Shown piece by piece: positions 40,847 through 49,895 of a stretch of DNA of 64,000 nucleotides. The DNA is taken from positions 1 through 64,000 of the forward strand of contig CAZYGI010000016.1 in assembly GCA_964647255.1 (NCBI GenBank), written 5' to 3'. Position 1 is the stretch's first letter; each line of letters starts with the position of its first letter. Source of the DNA: CAWJEL01 sp964647255. GTDB lineage: Bacteria; Chloroflexota; Anaerolineae; CG2-30-64-16. The translations under genes and the position numbers were made by a program. The notes below the pieces were generated by a model. That model was given only the letters and a program-made list of their open reading frames with translations. It searched no databases and had not been told where the DNA came from.

Positions 40847-41632
40847 ATGATCAATCACGCTTGTGCCATCCTCTTCGACCTCGGTGATACGCTCGTAGAT
40901 CTAGGCGAGGGCCGGGGGGACTATGAGGCGCGGTTGGCTGTGCGTGGGGCGCGGGTCTACGACGCACTGGCCGCCCTGGGCGCGCCGGTGACAGACCGGC
41001 AGGGCTTCGCCGCCGCGCTGGCGCACGACAGCGAGGCGGACTACCAGGCCGCGGTGGCCGAGCAGCGCGGCATTGACATCTACGATGTGCTGCGCCGGTT
41101 CCTGCCGAGGCGGGGCGTCTCGGCCGAGGAGGCATGGGTGCGAGCAGGCGGCGAGGCGTTCTATTCAGGGACGCCGGCGAGCGCTGGGCTGCGCACGGGC
41201 GCACTTGAACTGCTGGGCGCGCTGCGCGGCCTGGGCCTCCGGCTGGGCGTGATCTCGAACACGCTGGCGCCCAAGCCTTTCATGGATCGTTCACTGGCTG
41301 GCCACGGGCTGCTGGAGTTCTTCCCGGTGCGCATCTATTCGTCCGAGATCGGCGTCGCCAAGCCGCACTCCCGCCTCTTCCGGGCAGCGCTGGGGGCGCT
41401 CGACATCGCGCCGGCGCGCGCCGTCTACGTGGGCGACCGGCTGCTGACGGACGTGGCGGGCGCGCAGGCCGCGGGGATGAAGGGCATGCTCATCGAGGTG
41501 GCGCATCGGGTCGAGCACGACCCGGCGATCCGGCCGGACGCCCGCATCCGGGAGCTGCCTGAGCTGCTGGCGGTGCTGCCCGCGCTGCTGCCGTGCCCCG
41601 CTTCGCACAGCATCCCTATAGAATCCTGGTGA
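40847..41632 (+). CDS. HAD-superfamily hydrolase
   Basis: 261 residues, class I-cap HAD phosphatase. Motif I FDLGDTLVD with the nucleophile Asp, motif II VISNTL, motif III Lys in EIGVAKPHSRLF, motif IV VGDRLLTDVAGA. Dephosphorylates a small metabolite; substrate unknown. First of a run of plus-strand genes with an M42 peptidase and a second HAD protein. Confidence 0.88.
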   Translation: MINHACAILFDLGDTLVDLGEGRGDYEARLAVRGARVYDALAALGAPVTDRQGFAAALAHDSEADYQAAVAEQRGIDIYDVLRRFLPRRGVSAEEAWVRAGGEAFYSGTPASAGLRTGALELLGALRGLGLRLGVISNTLAPKPFMDRSLAGHGLLEFFPVRIYSSEIGVAKPHSRLFRAALGALDIAPARAVYVGDRLLTDVAGAQAAGMKGMLIEVAHRVEHDPAIRPDARIRELPELLAVLPALLPCPASHSIPIESW

Positions 41633-41672
41633 TGGAATTATCGCTGCGTAATGACCGCAAATCGGAGAGTGT

Positions 41673-42731
41673 ATGACAACCTTGCCCCCCGTCGCGATGG
41701 ATGATCTGGTTGACCGTTTGACCGCGCTCCTGCGCACGCCCAGCCCCACCGGCGACACCCAGGAGGCGCTGGCGTTGGTCGCCGGCTGGCTGCGTGAGTT
41801 GGGCTTAACGCCACAATTCACCCGGAAGGGCGCACTGACCGTGACCCTGCCCGGCAAACGAGACGACGCGCCGCGCGCGGTCACCGGCCACGTGGACACC
41901 CTGGGCGCGATCGTGACGCAGATCAAACCCAACGGCCGGCTCGCGTTCGATCGCATCGGCGGCTATCCGCTCTTTGCGGTCAACGGTGAGTACTGCTGGG
42001 TGCGCACCGCGCAGGGCCGCAGCCCCACCGGCACTGCGCTGCTGGTCAAGTCGTCGGTCCATGTTCACCGCGAGCCGGTGCGCGACAAAGAATGGCGGCC
42101 GGACGAGGTGGAAATCCGCCTGGATGCGCCGGTCAAAAGCGCCGACGAGGTGCGGGCGCTCGGCATCGAGGTCGGCGACCTCATCGCCTGGGACCCGCGC
42201 ACGGCCGTCACTGAGACCGGTTATGTGAAGTCGCGGCACCTGGACGACAAAGCGGGCGTTGCGGTGATGTTGGCTGCGCTGCGTACGGTGATCGCGAGCG
42301 AAACCACTCCCGCCCAACGGGTCACGTTCCACTTCAGCAACTTCGAGGAGGTGGGTCACGGTGCGGCCGCGGGGATCCCGGAGGACGTGGCCGAGCTGAT
42401 CGCCGTGGACATGGGGGCGCTCGGCGAGGGATTGCAGGGCGACGAGCATTCGGTCAGCATCTGCGCCAAGGACAGCGGCGGCCCGTACGATCTGGCGCTG
42501 CGCCGACGGTTGGTCAGCCTGGCGCAGGCGCACGCGATCCCGTTCAAGCTCGACATCTATCCCTTCTATGGTTCGGATGCGGAGGCCGCGCTGCGCGCCG
42601 GCGGCGACTATCGCATCGGCCTGCTGGGGCCGGGGGTGGACGCCTCGCATTCGTTCGAGCGGACGCACCGCGACGCGCTGGAAGCCTCGACGCGGCTGCT
42701 GTTGGCGTATCTGGTGGACGATAGACTCTAG
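41673..42731 (+). CDS. M42-family aminopeptidase / endoglucanase-like metallopeptidase
   Basis: 352 residues, MH-clan dinuclear zinc peptidase. VTGHVDTLGAIV (first metal His/Asp), SRHLDDKAGVAVML (bridging Asp), HFSNFEEVGHGAAAGIP (catalytic Glu), AVDMGALG and GVDASHSFERTH (last metal His). M42 enzymes form large tetrahedral cytosolic aminopeptidases degrading peptides. GGAGAG precedes ATG. Confidence 0.93.
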   Translation: MTTLPPVAMDDLVDRLTALLRTPSPTGDTQEALALVAGWLRELGLTPQFTRKGALTVTLPGKRDDAPRAVTGHVDTLGAIVTQIKPNGRLAFDRIGGYPLFAVNGEYCWVRTAQGRSPTGTALLVKSSVHVHREPVRDKEWRPDEVEIRLDAPVKSADEVRALGIEVGDLIAWDPRTAVTETGYVKSRHLDDKAGVAVMLAALRTVIASETTPAQRVTFHFSNFEEVGHGAAAGIPEDVAELIAVDMGALGEGLQGDEHSVSICAKDSGGPYDLALRRRLVSLAQAHAIPFKLDIYPFYGSDAEAALRAGGDYRIGLLGPGVDASHSFERTHRDALEASTRLLLAYLVDDRL

Positions 42732-42786
42732 ACGATAAGTAATAGACGCTGGACGCTGGTCCATCGTCGCAAAGGAGCACGAGCGG
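42732..42786. repeat. Stutter words (GACGATAGAC / TAGACGCTGGACG)
   Basis: GACGATAAGTAATAGACGCT, GGACGCTGG and CCATCGTC between the peptidase and HAD genes. Only a partial palindrome (GACGAT...ATCGTC). Confidence 0.45.
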
Positions 42787-43551
42787 ATGGAACCCCCGAA
42801 GAATTACTTCATTGACATGGACGGCGTGCTGGTCACCGGCGGCACGATGATCCCCGGTGCGGATGAGTTCCTGGCCCGGTTGAAGGCACGCGAGGCGAAA
42901 TACCTGATCTTGACGAACAACTCGCGCTACACGCCGCGGGATCTGGCCTACCGGCTGCAAAGCACGGGGCTGGAAGTGCCGCCGGAGAACATCTTCACAT
43001 CGGCGATGGCGACGGCGCGCTTCCTGCAGGCGCAGATGCCCAACGGCACGGCGTTCGTCCTGGGGTCAAGCGGCTTGACGTGGGCGCTCCACGAGGTGGG
43101 GTATGTCAGCACTGAACGCAACCCCGATTACGTCGTGCTGGGCGAGGCGGAAAACTACACGATGGAGATGTTCACCCAGGCTGTGCGGTTGATCGAGGGC
43201 GGGGCGCGCTTCGTGGCGACGAATCCCGACCCCAGCGGCCCAACCGAAGGGGGCACGATGCCGGCATGCGGCGCAGTCGCGGCGCTGATCGAGCGGGCCA
43301 GCGGCGTCAATGCGCTCTTCGTCGGCAAGCCGAACCCGTTGATGATGCGCATGGCGCTCAAATACATCGGCGCGCACTCAGAGAACACGGTGATGGTCGG
43401 CGATCGCATGGAGACCGACGTGATCGCCGGTGTGCAAAGCGGCTTGGAAACCATCCTGGTGCTGACCGGCGTCACGCGCCGGGAAGACGTGGTGCGCTAC
43501 CCCTTCCGCCCCAAGACCATCGTGGAGTCAGTTGCCGACATCGAGCCGTAG
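42787..43551 (+). CDS. HAD-IIA family phosphatase (NagD-like)
   Basis: 254 residues. YFIDMDGVLVTGG (motif I), LILTNNSRYTPRDLA (motif II), a type-IIA cap domain with VVLGEAENYT, then LFVGKPNPLMMRMAL (motif III Lys) and VMVGDRMETDVIAGVQSGL (motif IV). Relatives dephosphorylate nucleotides or sugar phosphates; NagD-type is likeliest. GGAGCACGAGCG precedes the ATG. Confidence 0.92.
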   Translation: MEPPKNYFIDMDGVLVTGGTMIPGADEFLARLKAREAKYLILTNNSRYTPRDLAYRLQSTGLEVPPENIFTSAMATARFLQAQMPNGTAFVLGSSGLTWALHEVGYVSTERNPDYVVLGEAENYTMEMFTQAVRLIEGGARFVATNPDPSGPTEGGTMPACGAVAALIERASGVNALFVGKPNPLMMRMALKYIGAHSENTVMVGDRMETDVIAGVQSGLETILVLTGVTRREDVVRYPFRPKTIVESVADIEP

Positions 43552-43618
43552 GCGCCGTTGGCCGCAAGTCAATCATCTCGCTGAGCAAGGCCGCCCCTTC
43601 GCCTGCACTCCGCACCGC

Positions 43619-44692
43619 TCACACGGGACGTGCGGCCAAGAGGGTCTCTTGTGTTTGACCCGGCGCTGCCTTAACCAGCGCGTTGCGCAGGACTTCCGCG
43701 GCATCCTCCGGCGTAACGGGGTTGATGTAGAAGCCGGAGCCCTCCTCGAAGCCGGCCGGCCGGGTCAAGCGCGGGATGATCTCCAGGTGCCAGTGAAAAT
43801 CCTGGGCGATCGTGACCCAGTAGCCCGTGTGGGGGCGGCGAAACGGCGCAGTGTGGATCAGATAGTTGAACGGCGGATCGTTCAGCGCGGTGCGCATCTT
43901 CAGCAAGATGTCTTTCAACGCCTGCGCCAGCAAGGCAAACTCCGGCTCGGTGATGTTGGTATAGTCGCAGTTGTGCGCCTTGGGCAGAATCCACGTCTCA
44001 TAAGACACGCGGGCGGCGAAGGGGGAGAGCACGACAAAGGCATCGTTCTCGAACACGATACGCTCGCGCGTCATCCGCGTCTCCTGCCGCAGGATATCGC
44101 AAAAGACGCAGCGGCGCTTGAAGTCATAGTAGCGCAGCGCACCGGCCAACTCCTCTTTCACGCGCTTGGGCGTGACAGGCGTGGCGATAAGCTGTGAGTG
44201 TGCGTGCGTGAGCGTGGCACCGGCCAGATACCCCTGATTCTTGAAGATCAAGACGTATTTGAACCGATCGTCGCCGCCCAGGTCGCGCATCCGATCGCGG
44301 TAGACGCGGAGCACATCGGCGATGTGCGGCTCCGGCAGATCCACCAGTTCCAACGCGTGGTCGGGCGTCTCGACGATCACCTCGTGCGCGCCGATCCCGG
44401 CCAGGCGGTCGAACATCCCCAGGCCCTCCCGCTCCAACTTGCCCTCGATCCGCAGGACAGGATACTTGTTCGGCAACACGCGCACGCGCCAGCCCGGCGT
44501 ATTGGGCTGGGTGCCGTGCTGCCGGATGGCATGGATTTCGTGCGGGTCGCGCTGTTCCTGGCCGCCGCAAAACACACACGGCCCGGCCTGCCGATCGGCG
44601 ACAGGTAGTGTCATTTGATCGGGACGCAAGGATCGCTCCGGCGCGATGATCACCCAACGGCCCATTACGGGATCACGACGTAGTTCAGACAC
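43619..44692 (-). CDS. galT: Galactose-1-phosphate uridylyltransferase-like (HIT superfamily)
   Basis: 357 residues. Zinc-type Cys motifs CVFCGG and CVFCDI, the N-terminal substrate segment RVLPNKYPVL, and the active site LTHAHSQLIATPVTP; the second His cluster is FHWHLEIIPRL. Classical GalT has HPH; here it is HAH-S-Q, closer to plant ADP-glucose phosphorylase-like proteins (HSHSQ). The reaction is probably nucleotidyl transfer to a hexose 1-phosphate, but the nucleotide/sugar pair is not fixed. Faces the HAD gene convergently. Confidence 0.85.
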   Translation of the reverse strand: MSELRRDPVMGRWVIIAPERSLRPDQMTLPVADRQAGPCVFCGGQEQRDPHEIHAIRQHGTQPNTPGWRVRVLPNKYPVLRIEGKLEREGLGMFDRLAGIGAHEVIVETPDHALELVDLPEPHIADVLRVYRDRMRDLGGDDRFKYVLIFKNQGYLAGATLTHAHSQLIATPVTPKRVKEELAGALRYYDFKRRCVFCDILRQETRMTRERIVFENDAFVVLSPFAARVSYETWILPKAHNCDYTNITEPEFALLAQALKDILLKMRTALNDPPFNYLIHTAPFRRPHTGYWVTIAQDFHWHLEIIPRLTRPAGFEEGSGFYINPVTPEDAAEVLRNALVKAAPGQTQETLLAARPV

Positions 44693-44704
44693 AAGAGCCT
44701 CCTG

Positions 44705-44775
44705 GGATATGGAGCGTGAAATGTGACGCGGAGGACATTTTCAAGGTCAGCGCTCTCCGCTCCCCACCCCACGAT
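44705..44775. repeat. Stutter palindrome (GGAGCGTG / CGCTCC)
   Basis: GGAGCGTGAAATGTGACGCG with GAGGACATTTTCAAGGTCAG and CGCTCTCCGCTCC. Imperfect hairpin between the UroD-like and GalT genes; it shares GGAGCG words with 5086-5185. Confidence 0.6.
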
Positions 44776-44783
44776 CAAGCGGC

Positions 44784-45731
44784 CTACCGGTGCTTGCCAA
44801 ACTCGCGCGCCGCCTCGACGAGCGCCCCCTCATTTTCCGGTGGAAAGGCAAGCGGCTGATCCGGCGCCAGGATCAAACCGCCCTCAGGGCCGGCCTGATC
44901 TATCGCTGCGCGGGCCGCGCGGCGCACCTGCTCCGGCGTGCCGCGCAGCATGACATCGCTGGCGACGCCCCCGAAGATTGTGAGCCGGCGGCCGTAATGC
45001 GCGCGCAGCAGCGCCAGATCGCATACATCAGTTTGCAGATTAAAGACGCTCACGCCGGCATCCAACAGCGGGCCGATGAAGGCCTCGGCGCGGCCGCAGG
45101 TGTGAAAGAAGACCGGGGCGCCGGCCTCCCGATACACCGCGATCACCCGGGCAAGCTGCGGCAGGAACAACCTGCGCCACATGGCCGGGCTGAGATACGG
45201 GCCGGTGTTGCCGGCGTAGTCGTCGGCCAGCCAACCGGCCTCCGCGCCCGCGGCCAGATACCCGCGCGCGGCCGCCACATGATGGTCGGCGATGCGTTCA
45301 AACAACGCGGCGCAGGCCACAGGTTCGGCGATCAAAGCCAGCATCGCCCGATCCATGCCCACCAGCGTACAGAAACGATCGAGCAAGCCTGCGCCGTGCT
45401 GCCCGATGACGAGCGTCTGCGCCGGATCGAGGCCCTCCAGCAGCCCGACAAAGAGCGCCGGATCGTCACCGCGCGGCGGGACCGGCAACGCCAGCGCCCC
45501 AGCGGCAGTGCGGGCAGGCGGCGTCGCGGCATACGATTCGGCCGGCTCATCCGCGCCCGCAGCATAATCTGCCGGCAGCGGCGCCCAGGTCACTCCCCAG
45601 GCATCCTGCCCCGTGCGCGGCGGCTTGCGACCGATGTGATCCACCAGCCGATACGCGCCTTCGCCCGCGTAGGGCACATGCTCAGGGCCCTCGTGCCGGA
45701 TGGCCCGCAGCAGATTGTCTTTCTTTGACAT
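44784..45731 (-). CDS. Uroporphyrinogen decarboxylase-family protein (methyltransferase-like)
   Basis: 315 residues of the URO-D/CmuA superfamily. VFFHTCGRAEAFIGPLLDAG matches the zinc-binding H-x-C-G segment of cobamide methyltransferases rather than haem HemE, which has no such Cys; GGVASDVMLRGTPEQVR and GGLILAPDQPL are the usual C-terminal motifs. It probably transfers methyl groups to or from a corrinoid, or has a related role; no corrinoid protein gene is adjacent. Standalone gene. Confidence 0.82.
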   Translation of the reverse strand: MSKKDNLLRAIRHEGPEHVPYAGEGAYRLVDHIGRKPPRTGQDAWGVTWAPLPADYAAGADEPAESYAATPPARTAAGALALPVPPRGDDPALFVGLLEGLDPAQTLVIGQHGAGLLDRFCTLVGMDRAMLALIAEPVACAALFERIADHHVAAARGYLAAGAEAGWLADDYAGNTGPYLSPAMWRRLFLPQLARVIAVYREAGAPVFFHTCGRAEAFIGPLLDAGVSVFNLQTDVCDLALLRAHYGRRLTIFGGVASDVMLRGTPEQVRRAARAAIDQAGPEGGLILAPDQPLAFPPENEGALVEAAREFGKHR

Positions 45732-45811
45732 CTTCCCGGCCTATGCCCTCAACCTGCAGGATGGGGACGCTGAATTGTACCCGCATTCGTGTAAGGCGCC
45801 CAAAAGTGCGG

Positions 45812-45817
45812 TATAAT
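45812..45817 (+). promoter_or_regulatory. TATAAT -10 upstream of CBS gene
   Basis: TATAAT at 45812-45817, about 60 bases before the ATG. The -35 is weak (GTGTAA at 17 bp). Confidence 0.55.
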
Positions 45818-45876
45818 GGGCCTGGACGGAGCGCAGCAGTGCCAGCATCCGCCACCTTCACGCACTGGAGGCCACG

Positions 45877-46353
45877 ATGAAAGCCAGCGACATCATGAAA
45901 AGCGATGTAACCACCCTGAGCCCGACAGCCTCGATCCAGGAGATCGCCCGCACCTTTCGCGAGCGCGGCATCGGCGGGGCGCCCGTGGCAGACGCCGAGA
46001 GCGGGGGGCGTGTGATCGGCATCGTCACTGAAGTTGACCTGATCGCCAGGCACGCACGGCCGCACCTGCCCCGCTTTCTGCCGCTGCTGGATGCGCGGAT
46101 TCCGCTTGGCTCACAGCGCGAGTACCGCGAGATCCTCCGGCGCATCCTGGCTACGACAGCCCGGGAGATCATGACCACCCCAGTCAAGACCGTGGATGCG
46201 GACGCCGATCTGGAAGAAGTGGCGACGCTGATGGTGGAAGGCAAAGCCAACCCGGTGCCGGTCTTACGCGACGGCGTGCTGATCGGCATTATCAGCCACA
46301 GCGATCTGATTGCACACCTGGAAGAAGCGACCGCGCCGGCGGACGAGGGCTGA
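45877..46353 (+). CDS. Tandem CBS-domain protein
   Basis: 158 residues: two CBS motifs forming one Bateman module (MKSDVTTLSPTASIQEIARTF; MTTPVKTVDADADLEEVATLM, each shown to 21 or fewer residues), with GRVIGIVTEVDLI and DGVLIGIISHSDLI. A roughly 30-residue insert sits between them. No catalytic domain. Probably binds adenosine nucleotides and regulates a partner. GGAGG precedes the ATG. Confidence 0.9.
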   Translation: MKASDIMKSDVTTLSPTASIQEIARTFRERGIGGAPVADAESGGRVIGIVTEVDLIARHARPHLPRFLPLLDARIPLGSQREYREILRRILATTAREIMTTPVKTVDADADLEEVATLMVEGKANPVPVLRDGVLIGIISHSDLIAHLEEATAPADEG

Positions 46354-46361
46354 TCGTTCGG

Positions 46362-47270
46362 CTAATCCGCCAGACGGTTCTCCAGCACCATCCGCGGGTC
46401 GAAGTTGTCCAGTTGCAGGTACCACACCGCTGCATCCAGCAGCGCCTGCTGCGGCGCCATGCCGATCAGCTCGCAAGACGCAATGCTCACGCCGTAACGC
46501 GCGGCCTCCCGGCGCACCATCTCCACGACGCGGTGAATGGGGGTCCTGCGGAAGTCGGTGAAGTCAATGCTCACCTGCGCTTTGTCGTTGACCAGCAGCC
46601 CCAACGCCCTGACGTGACGGAACCCGCCGCTGGTGTAGCGGATTGCCTTCGCAATCGCCTTGGCGATCTCGACCTGGTCCGTGGTCAGGTAGATGTTGTA
46701 TGCCACCAACGGCGCGCGGGCGCCGATGATGGTCGCGCCGGCGGACCCGATTTGCGCCGGCCCGAAATCCGGGCAGCGCGATGGCTCGGTGGCGATCTCG
46801 GCTTTCAGGGCTTCGTATTCTCCGCGCCGGATGTCGGTGATGCTCACACGATCGGGCCGCGTGGCGGCCTCTTCGTACAGATAGACGGGGATGCCCAGTT
46901 CCGCGCCGACGCGCTCGCCCAGTGCGCGCGCCAGCGCAACACAGGTAGGCATCTCAACACCGCTGAAGGGGACAAACGGCACCACGTCGGTCGCGCCGAT
47001 GCGCGGATGTGCGCCCTGGTGTTGCTCCAGATCAATCAGGCCGGCGGCGGTCTTGATCGCGTCGAACATCGCAGGCACCAGCGCTTCGGGCGGCGCCAAC
47101 AACGTGAAGACCGAGCGGTTGTGATCGGCATCGCTTTCGATATCGAGCAGGCGCACCGCGGCATGGCTGCGGATCGCGGCAGCGATGCGATTAATGACCT
47201 CTGGACGGCGCCCCTCGCTGAAGTTGGGCACGCATTGAACAAGAGATTGCACGGGGATGCCTCGCTGCAT
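46362..47270 (-). CDS. ftcD: Glutamate formimidoyltransferase
   Basis: Transfers the formimino group from N-formimidoyl-glutamate to tetrahydrofolate in histidine degradation; 302 residues, the transferase domain alone without the cyclodeaminase. CVPNFSEGR at the N-terminus, DIESDADHNRSVFTL, HQGAHPRIGATDVVPFVP, and SIDFTDFRRTPIHRV are family motifs. Convergent with the CBS gene. No other hut gene is nearby. Confidence 0.94.
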   Translation of the reverse strand: MQRGIPVQSLVQCVPNFSEGRRPEVINRIAAAIRSHAAVRLLDIESDADHNRSVFTLLAPPEALVPAMFDAIKTAAGLIDLEQHQGAHPRIGATDVVPFVPFSGVEMPTCVALARALGERVGAELGIPVYLYEEAATRPDRVSITDIRRGEYEALKAEIATEPSRCPDFGPAQIGSAGATIIGARAPLVAYNIYLTTDQVEIAKAIAKAIRYTSGGFRHVRALGLLVNDKAQVSIDFTDFRRTPIHRVVEMVRREAARYGVSIASCELIGMAPQQALLDAAVWYLQLDNFDPRMVLENRLAD

Positions 47271-47387
47271 GGTTGCTGATGAACGTTACTCACGATTCTA
47301 CATCGGCTGGACGGTCTCCGCAACTCTCTCCGGTGCCACACGCAGCCGACGGTGCGCTATTTGCCACCGCCCCTGCCAGGCGTTACA

Positions 47388-49181
47388 ATGCCTGACGATT
47401 TGACGATGATCATAAAGCTCTTCCTGTTCCAACCGCTTGGGCCGGCCATCATCCTAGTGGGCGGCATCTTAATCTTGCAGTTTGCGCGCCGGCTGGCCGC
47501 GCGCCGGGCAGCGCAGGCCGGGTTGATCCCCCGGGTGCCTGGCGCGGCCATCTTCGCCGAACCGCAGCTTTTCCGCCTGCGACTACTGGTTGCCCTGCTG
47601 ACCCTCCTGGCTGCTGCGCTCCTCTTGTTTACGTTCCGCCGACCCTCCACGGCACACATGACCTTATCATGGTCATGGCAGCCGCTCACGGTCGCGGGCA
47701 GCGTGCTCCAGTGGCGCATGGATAGCTGGAACTGGCTGACGGGCCTGTTGATCCTGCTGATCTGCACGGCTGCGGTGCTGCTGGATGCTGACCCGCCCGC
47801 TGAGGGATCAAGCGCGACGACGCGCCGCGATCGGATCGGCATCGGCTTGGAACGGACGTTGGGCCTCGGCGCCGCGGCCCTGATTTTCACCAGCAGCGGC
47901 AATGTCCTGACGCTTGCAAGCAGTTGGCTCGTGCTGGATGGGGCGCTGGGCTGGTGTCTACGACCGGCTGAACGTGCGGAGCCGGCGAGCCGCGCCTGGG
48001 GGCTCCTCAGCCTGTCGGGCGTATTGCTGCTTGGCGTGTTGGCGCTGCTCGGCGAGGGCGGCCTGCGCGCGGATCTGACCACGCCATCTATGGATTTCTG
48101 GGAGATCGCGCTGTTGTGGCTCGCCGCGCTGATCCGGGCCGGCGTCTACCCCCTGCACCTCTGGCTGATCGGGCCGGGCCGGGTAAATTCAAGCGGGCGG
48201 CTCGTCTTGAGCGCCCTGGCGCCGATGGCGGGCCTCTGGATGTTGGCCCGAATTCATGCCATCGCATCGGCCGACTGGCTCCATCGGCCCGAATGGGCAG
48301 CCCTGGGCGCAGCGTCGCTGTTTGGGACCGCGTTGGTGGCGTGGACAGAGACCGATGAAACCTGGCGGCTGCGTTGGATTGCGATCAACCGCGCCAGCCT
48401 GGTCGTCCTGGCCGCGTATATGGCGGGCCTGGCTGCGCCGGAAACGCTGGCGTGGGCGCTCGTCATGTTCGCCCTGGGGTACACCCTGTTCGCGGTGGGG
48501 CGCGAGGCCCGGGTGCGGCGCGGGTGGCAGGCGCCCGTCTGGCTGGCCGCAGTGGCGCTGTGGGGCCTGCCCGGCACGCCCGGCTTCCTGGCGCGTTCGG
48601 CCCTGGTCTACCCGACCGAGCTGCCGTGGGCGATCCCGCTGTTTGGCGTGATCGTTCTAGCCGAGGCGCTCCTGGTTGCCGCGCTATGGCAGAGCGCCGC
48701 GGGCGCGCCTGAGGCGCAGCCCGTGGCCGACTCGCCCACCCGCTCGCGCCGCACCGACGGCTGGCAACCCGCAACCGCGTTGGGCCTCGCCATCGTTGCC
48801 CTCGCTATGCCGCTGATCCTCTGGGGCCTGCTGCCGAATCTGCTGGCGCGCGCGGCCGGCTGGCCCGCCGGTGAGGCTTTCCCCTCCTTGTGGGCGGCTG
48901 TGACGCACGCCCGGCGGTCGGTTTGGGCGGGCCTGGGGCTCTCCGCGGCGCTTGGCGTGCCGCTCGGCCTCTTCCGGACGCGCATCTTCGCCGGCATGCG
49001 CGGCTGGCAGCGCGGCGTCACGGGCATCGTGAGCCTGAACTGGCTCTATCGCGCCGCGGATGGCGGGCTGAAGATGGCCGGCGGCGCCTTGCAGTACTTC
49101 GCGCGCCTCGGCGAAGGGGAAGGCTACCTGGGCTGGCTGGCGCTGGCCGGGTTGTTGCTGTGGGTTCTGCTGCGAGGGTAA
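47388..49181 (+). CDS. NuoL/MrpA-like membrane protein, degenerate
   Basis: About 597 residues, some 14 hydrophobic helices. Resembles the antiporter-like subunits of complex I: ALLWLAALIRAGVYPLHLWLI aligns to the TM7-8 region, with Arg where the channel Lys (LTKSAQ-type) is expected and IGPGRVNSS replacing PDAM-x-PTPVSA. First of three overlapping or abutting membrane genes with no soluble complex I subunits around. ATG 47388 was chosen among several; the next gene starts right after the stop. Confidence 0.7.
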   Translation: MPDDLTMIIKLFLFQPLGPAIILVGGILILQFARRLAARRAAQAGLIPRVPGAAIFAEPQLFRLRLLVALLTLLAAALLLFTFRRPSTAHMTLSWSWQPLTVAGSVLQWRMDSWNWLTGLLILLICTAAVLLDADPPAEGSSATTRRDRIGIGLERTLGLGAAALIFTSSGNVLTLASSWLVLDGALGWCLRPAERAEPASRAWGLLSLSGVLLLGVLALLGEGGLRADLTTPSMDFWEIALLWLAALIRAGVYPLHLWLIGPGRVNSSGRLVLSALAPMAGLWMLARIHAIASADWLHRPEWAALGAASLFGTALVAWTETDETWRLRWIAINRASLVVLAAYMAGLAAPETLAWALVMFALGYTLFAVGREARVRRGWQAPVWLAAVALWGLPGTPGFLARSALVYPTELPWAIPLFGVIVLAEALLVAALWQSAAGAPEAQPVADSPTRSRRTDGWQPATALGLAIVALAMPLILWGLLPNLLARAAGWPAGEAFPSLWAAVTHARRSVWAGLGLSAALGVPLGLFRTRIFAGMRGWQRGVTGIVSLNWLYRAADGGLKMAGGALQYFARLGEGEGYLGWLALAGLLLWVLLRG

Positions 49182-49895
49182 ATGTCTCTGGCTGATCTCT
49201 TGCGCCAATTGGGCACCCTGATCGGCCTGCCGGCCGTGTTGCTGGCAGGCGCGGGCAGTCTCCTCATCGTGATCCCGCGCGATTGGCGCGCGAATCTGTT
49301 CGGTTACGCCCTGGTGTCGGTGATGTTGTCCCTGTTGTTGATGCGCGGGATACCGGGAGGCGCGATACCACGCTTTCCGACGGAGTGGGCGTTATTACAG
49401 ACGATCGTCGGCGGGTTGATCGCCGTGATCTTGTTCTTGTCCGCGCGGCAATTGCACTGGGTTCCAGGCGCACCGGGCGGTTGGGCGACGCGGTTTCCGG
49501 TCATGGCCTCGCTGACCAGCTTTCGCGCCCTCGCGTTGGGGCTCGCCGCGGTGGTCTTCTTTGCGGTGCACAAGCAGGTGACCCTGCCCGGCCTCGATGC
49601 CTTATTTCGCGACGCGGTGCTTTGGCTGACCTTGACCAGCCTGATGGGGCTCGCTCTGCACGAAGAGCCGATGCATGCGGGCCTGTGCCTGTTGGTCTTC
49701 CTGGGCGGCGCCGAGCTGCTGCTGTTCACGTTGGTCCAAGATCGGACGCTCGTCGGGATCTGGTTCGGCACCCAACTGCTGTTGGGGTTGGCCGCAGCAT
49801 ATCTGGTGATGGCGCGCGGACTGGCTGTGCCCCGGTCGGGCGCCCAGGAGTTTGATTCGGACGATGCAGCCAACGGCGCGGGAGGTGGGCTATGA
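49182..49895 (+). CDS. Membrane protein of the NuoL-like cluster
   Basis: 237 residues, about seven hydrophobic segments (LIGLPAVLLAGAGSLLIVI; LLQTIVGGLIAVILFLSA; LVFLGGAELLLFTLV), acidic C-terminus (EFDSDDAANGAGG). It may correspond to NuoK/NuoJ or MrpC-like helices but shows no decisive motif. Starts immediately after the preceding stop and overlaps the next gene by four bases, so translation is coupled. Confidence 0.65.
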   Translation: MSLADLLRQLGTLIGLPAVLLAGAGSLLIVIPRDWRANLFGYALVSVMLSLLLMRGIPGGAIPRFPTEWALLQTIVGGLIAVILFLSARQLHWVPGAPGGWATRFPVMASLTSFRALALGLAAVVFFAVHKQVTLPGLDALFRDAVLWLTLTSLMGLALHEEPMHAGLCLLVFLGGAELLLFTLVQDRTLVGIWFGTQLLLGLAAAYLVMARGLAVPRSGAQEFDSDDAANGAGGGL

